A stretch of 6,674 nt of DNA from Myxococcales bacterium (lineage in GTDB: Bacteria; Myxococcota_A; Polyangia; Polyangiales; JADJMO01). Under the pieces are notes generated by a model. It searched no databases and was not told the origin of the DNA. It saw only the letters and a list, made by a program, of their open reading frames with translations. The stretch covers positions 1 to 6,674 of the forward strand of contig JAJXTK010000364.1 of the NCBI GenBank assembly GCA_021783935.1. Reading direction: 5' to 3'. The position numbers were made by a program, and so were the translations under genes. Below are positions 4,874 to 6,674 of the stretch, piece after piece. Positions within the stretch are counted from its first letter, which is position 1, and each line of letters begins with the position of its first letter.

Positions 4874-6235
4874 ATGAAGCGCCTCGTACCCCTGCTCGCG
4901 TGCTCTTGGCTGATGGTCGCCTGCGGCGGCAGCGACAGCTCGAACGCCGCCGCACCCGCCACCGGCGACGACACCGGCATCGCGGCCGACGACGCAGACG
5001 CGCAGCCCGTCGACGCTGCGGACACCGCTCCGCCCGTCGATCACGGCGCGCCGAGCACGACGTACCCGGCGTTCGCCGCCGATCAGCCGATGCTCTCGAG
5101 CAACGGCGGCCCGATCCTGAGCGCGCCGGTCATCGTCACCGTGACGTGGCCCAAGGAGCCCAACGTCGACAACTTCGAGAACTTCGGCGACAAGCTCGGG
5201 GGCACCGACTACTGGAAGGCGATCGTTTCCGAGTACGGCGTTGGTCCCGCGACGAGCGGCCTCGCCAACCACGTGCGCGAGACGACCGCGCTCGCGAACT
5301 CGGTGACCGACGCGGATCTGCAGGCGCTCGTGACGACCAACCTCACGGGGACGACCCCCGCGTGGCCGACGCCGACGGCGAACACGATCTACGTCCTGTA
5401 CGTCCCGACGACGACGAAGCTGATGACCAGCACGGGGGGGGCGAGCGGATCGGGCTCGACCGTGGAGGCGTGTTCGGCCGGCATCGGCGGATATCACGAG
5501 AGCGTGACCGTGAATGGCACTCCCGTGGCCGTCGCGATCATCCCCCAGTGCAACTTCGGCACGGGTCTGACCCAGTACGAGAACACGACGCTGTCGGCCA
5601 GCCACGAGATCGCGGAGGCGTCGACCGATCCGCAGCCGAACACCGACCCCGCCTACTTCGGCGTCGACGACGATCACCTCGCCTACTACGCCTTCATGCA
5701 GTTCAACGTCGAGAACGGCGACATGTGCGAGATCTTCGCCGAGTCGCCGCTCAAGCTCACGTCGGGCGATCTCTCCGGGTACTTCGTGCAGCGGCAGTGG
5801 TCGAACGTCAGCGCCAAGGCGGGCCACAACCCCTGCGTGCCGGCGCCGTCCGATCCGTACTTCAACGTCGCGGCGCTCGACCTGCAGAAGATCATCTTCA
5901 ACTTCGGCGGGCAGTCGATCGCGTCGAAGGGGGCCAAGATCCCCGTCGGCGGCACCGGCACGGTGACCCTCGGCTTCTACAGCGACGCCGCGACGCCGGC
6001 GTGGAACCTCAAGAGCTTCGAAGGGAGCCTCTTCTCGCTCTCGTCCACGGGACAGCCGACCACGCACGACCTCGACGTGACGATCGACAAGACCTCCGGC
6101 CAGAACGGCGAGAAGTCGGTCGCGACCATCAAGGTGCTCAAGGCGGGTCGCAACAACCACGAGCTCGTGACGTTCGAGTCGTCCGACGCGAAGGGCTACG
6201 TGCACTTCCTGCCGATCTTCGTCGATTCGAACTGA
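4874..6235 (+). CDS. Secreted lipoprotein with HEIAE...TDP motif
   Basis: The 453-residue product starts MKRLVPLLACSWLMVACGGS, a short lipoprotein signal with Cys17 as the predicted lipidated residue. Residues 18-68 are an Asp/Ala/Pro-rich linker, as often seen on surface lipoproteins of Myxococcota. The folded part begins near 72 (ILSAPVIVTVTWP, 81-93). It contains SASHEIAEASTDP (241-253) and later NGDMCEIF (281-288), FVQRQWSN (304-311) and a nearby Cys321. Four cysteines (200, 226, 285, 321) could form two disulfides. HExxE with a downstream Asp recalls a metal site, and I recall similar HExxE-TDP...GD-C...WSN patterns in uncharacterised secreted proteins, so a metallopeptidase-like or Exordium-like role is possible but unproven. 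The tail from about 330 looks like a beta-sandwich. AAGGAG (4859-4864) lies 9 bases before the ATG and fixes the start. It is transcribed alone, converging on the gene at 6293. Confidence 0.85.
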   Translation: MKRLVPLLACSWLMVACGGSDSSNAAAPATGDDTGIAADDADAQPVDAADTAPPVDHGAPSTTYPAFAADQPMLSSNGGPILSAPVIVTVTWPKEPNVDNFENFGDKLGGTDYWKAIVSEYGVGPATSGLANHVRETTALANSVTDADLQALVTTNLTGTTPAWPTPTANTIYVLYVPTTTKLMTSTGGASGSGSTVEACSAGIGGYHESVTVNGTPVAVAIIPQCNFGTGLTQYENTTLSASHEIAEASTDPQPNTDPAYFGVDDDHLAYYAFMQFNVENGDMCEIFAESPLKLTSGDLSGYFVQRQWSNVSAKAGHNPCVPAPSDPYFNVAALDLQKIIFNFGGQSIASKGAKIPVGGTGTVTLGFYSDAATPAWNLKSFEGSLFSLSSTGQPTTHDLDVTIDKTSGQNGEKSVATIKVLKAGRNNHELVTFESSDAKGYVHFLPIFVDSN

Positions 6236-6258
6236 AGGCGGCGGCGCGCGGCCGTTTG

Positions 6259-6291
6259 GCGACGGGCGAGCGCGGCGGCGCTCCCCGTCGC
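6259..6291. terminator. Strong hairpin between convergent genes, likely bidirectional terminator
   Basis: GCGACGGG (6259-6266) pairs with CCCGTCGC (6284-6291). Inside, GAGCGC (6268-6273) pairs with GCGCTC (6278-6283) around a 4-base loop. A single bulged C (6267) separates the two helices, giving 14 bp. It lies 23 bases after the lipoprotein stop and one base before the minus-strand gene's stop at 6293. A stem works in both directions, but no T-run follows on either side, so it may need a factor or act as an RNA 3' end stabiliser. Confidence 0.6.
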
Positions 6292-6292
6292 T

Positions 6293-6664
6293 CTACCCCG
6301 ACAGCTTGTCGAGGAACGCCTCGGCCTCACGCAAATCGGAGAAGCCCTTCATGGTGAGGCCGGGGACGATGAGCGCCGCCGCGACGCTCGCGCGAAGGAT
6401 GAGGCTCTTGGTGACGAACGCGCCGCCGCGAATGCGCGCGCGGTGGCCGAGCATCCACGCCGTGTAGGTCGCCGTCGCGCGCGGGAAGGTCTTCTTCACG
6501 ACGAGCAGATCGACGAGCACGGCGACGCGCTCGGCGGCGTGCGAGCCGAGGTAGGCGTCGATCGCCGCGGTGACCGCGCGCGCCGTCTGGGCCGCGTGTG
6601 CGTCGTTGGGCTCCTCGCGATCCCAGTGGAGCGTCAGCCGATCGCCGTCGACCGTCGTGGTCAT
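6293..6664 (-). CDS. Small STAS/SpoIIAA-like domain protein
   Basis: The minus strand gives 123 residues from an ATG at 6664 to a TAG at 6293-6295. The pattern alternates strands and helices: a short N-terminal beta pair (VDGDRLTLHW, 5-14), a helix with Ala/Thr-rich repeats (22-39), a buried strand VAVLVDLLVV (47-56), a helix around TYTAWMLGHR (66-75), and a C-terminal GFSDLREAEAFLDKL (107-121). A hydrophobic strand ending in Asp and a C-terminal F-[ST]-D-x-x-E-A-x-x-[FW]-L motif are typical of SpoIIAA-like STAS/SEC14-type proteins, which often act in regulation or partner binding. There is no signal peptide or membrane segment. No ribosome binding site precedes the ATG, and the frame stays open (N-D-Y) to the window edge, so the real start may lie outside. 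Confidence 0.65.
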   Translation of the reverse strand: MTTTVDGDRLTLHWDREEPNDAHAAQTARAVTAAIDAYLGSHAAERVAVLVDLLVVKKTFPRATATYTAWMLGHRARIRGGAFVTKSLILRASVAAALIVPGLTMKGFSDLREAEAFLDKLSG

Positions 6665-6674
6665 GTAGTCGTTG

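Noticed and set aside
4781..6357. Long open frames on both strands over the HEIAE lipoprotein gene (about 475-485 codons)
   Set aside because: Both are Arg/Asp-rich translations without domains or binding sites. The third frame has the lipobox, cysteines and conserved motifs, so these are shadows.

Overview
The window is about 70% G+C with strongly GC-biased third codon positions. Its lipoproteins include one with a short MVAC-GGS-type lipobox followed by an Asp/Ala/Pro-rich stalk, a style common in Myxococcota (Polyangiales-like deltaproteobacterial lineage). That placement is inferred from style and base composition; the window contains no rRNA or other phylogenetic marker. I see no mobile element, CRISPR array, tRNA or rRNA, and nothing that looks recently transferred.

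Layout, left to right. (1) Positions 1-102, minus strand: the first 34 codons of an unrecognised gene that runs off the left edge. (2) 103-295: a non-coding gap with several GC-rich inverted repeats, including an 18-bp one (129-146) just upstream of that gene. (3) 296-1896, minus strand: a two-gene unit, uppS (undecaprenyl diphosphate synthase) then cdsA (CDP-diacylglycerol synthase), 8 bp apart. These make the lipid carrier for envelope glycans and the activated precursor of all phospholipids. (4) A gap of only 18 bp separates the uppS start from a divergent plus-strand unit. (5) 1915-4519, plus strand: a predicted lipoprotein of unassigned family with a possible LolA/LolB-like core, then an unusual 582-residue beta-ketoacyl synthase. 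The two are joined by a 7-codon mini-ORF that overlaps both neighbours by ATGA. (6) 4520-4873: a 354-bp non-coding stretch with several inverted repeats. It is probably the end of the synthase transcript plus the promoter and leader of the next gene. (7) 4874-6235, plus strand: a secreted lipoprotein with an HEIAE...TDP motif. (8) A strong hairpin (6259-6291) lies between convergent genes. (9) 6293-6664, minus strand: a small SpoIIAA/STAS-like protein whose true start may lie beyond the right edge.

The genes with recognisable roles concern the cell envelope: isoprenoid carrier, phospholipid precursor, a fatty-acid/polyketide-type condensing enzyme with a partner lipoprotein, and a surface lipoprotein. 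uppS and cdsA are ordinary housekeeping genes. The least ordinary item is the synthase. Residues 1-388 form a complete FabF-like enzyme with its Cys-His-His triad. About 180 further residues resemble the N-terminal half of a second ketosynthase that has lost the nucleophilic cysteine, as in chain-length-factor subunits. This could be an intramolecular KS/CLF-like arrangement and is the best candidate here for something undescribed. I did not find a clearly new multi-gene system.
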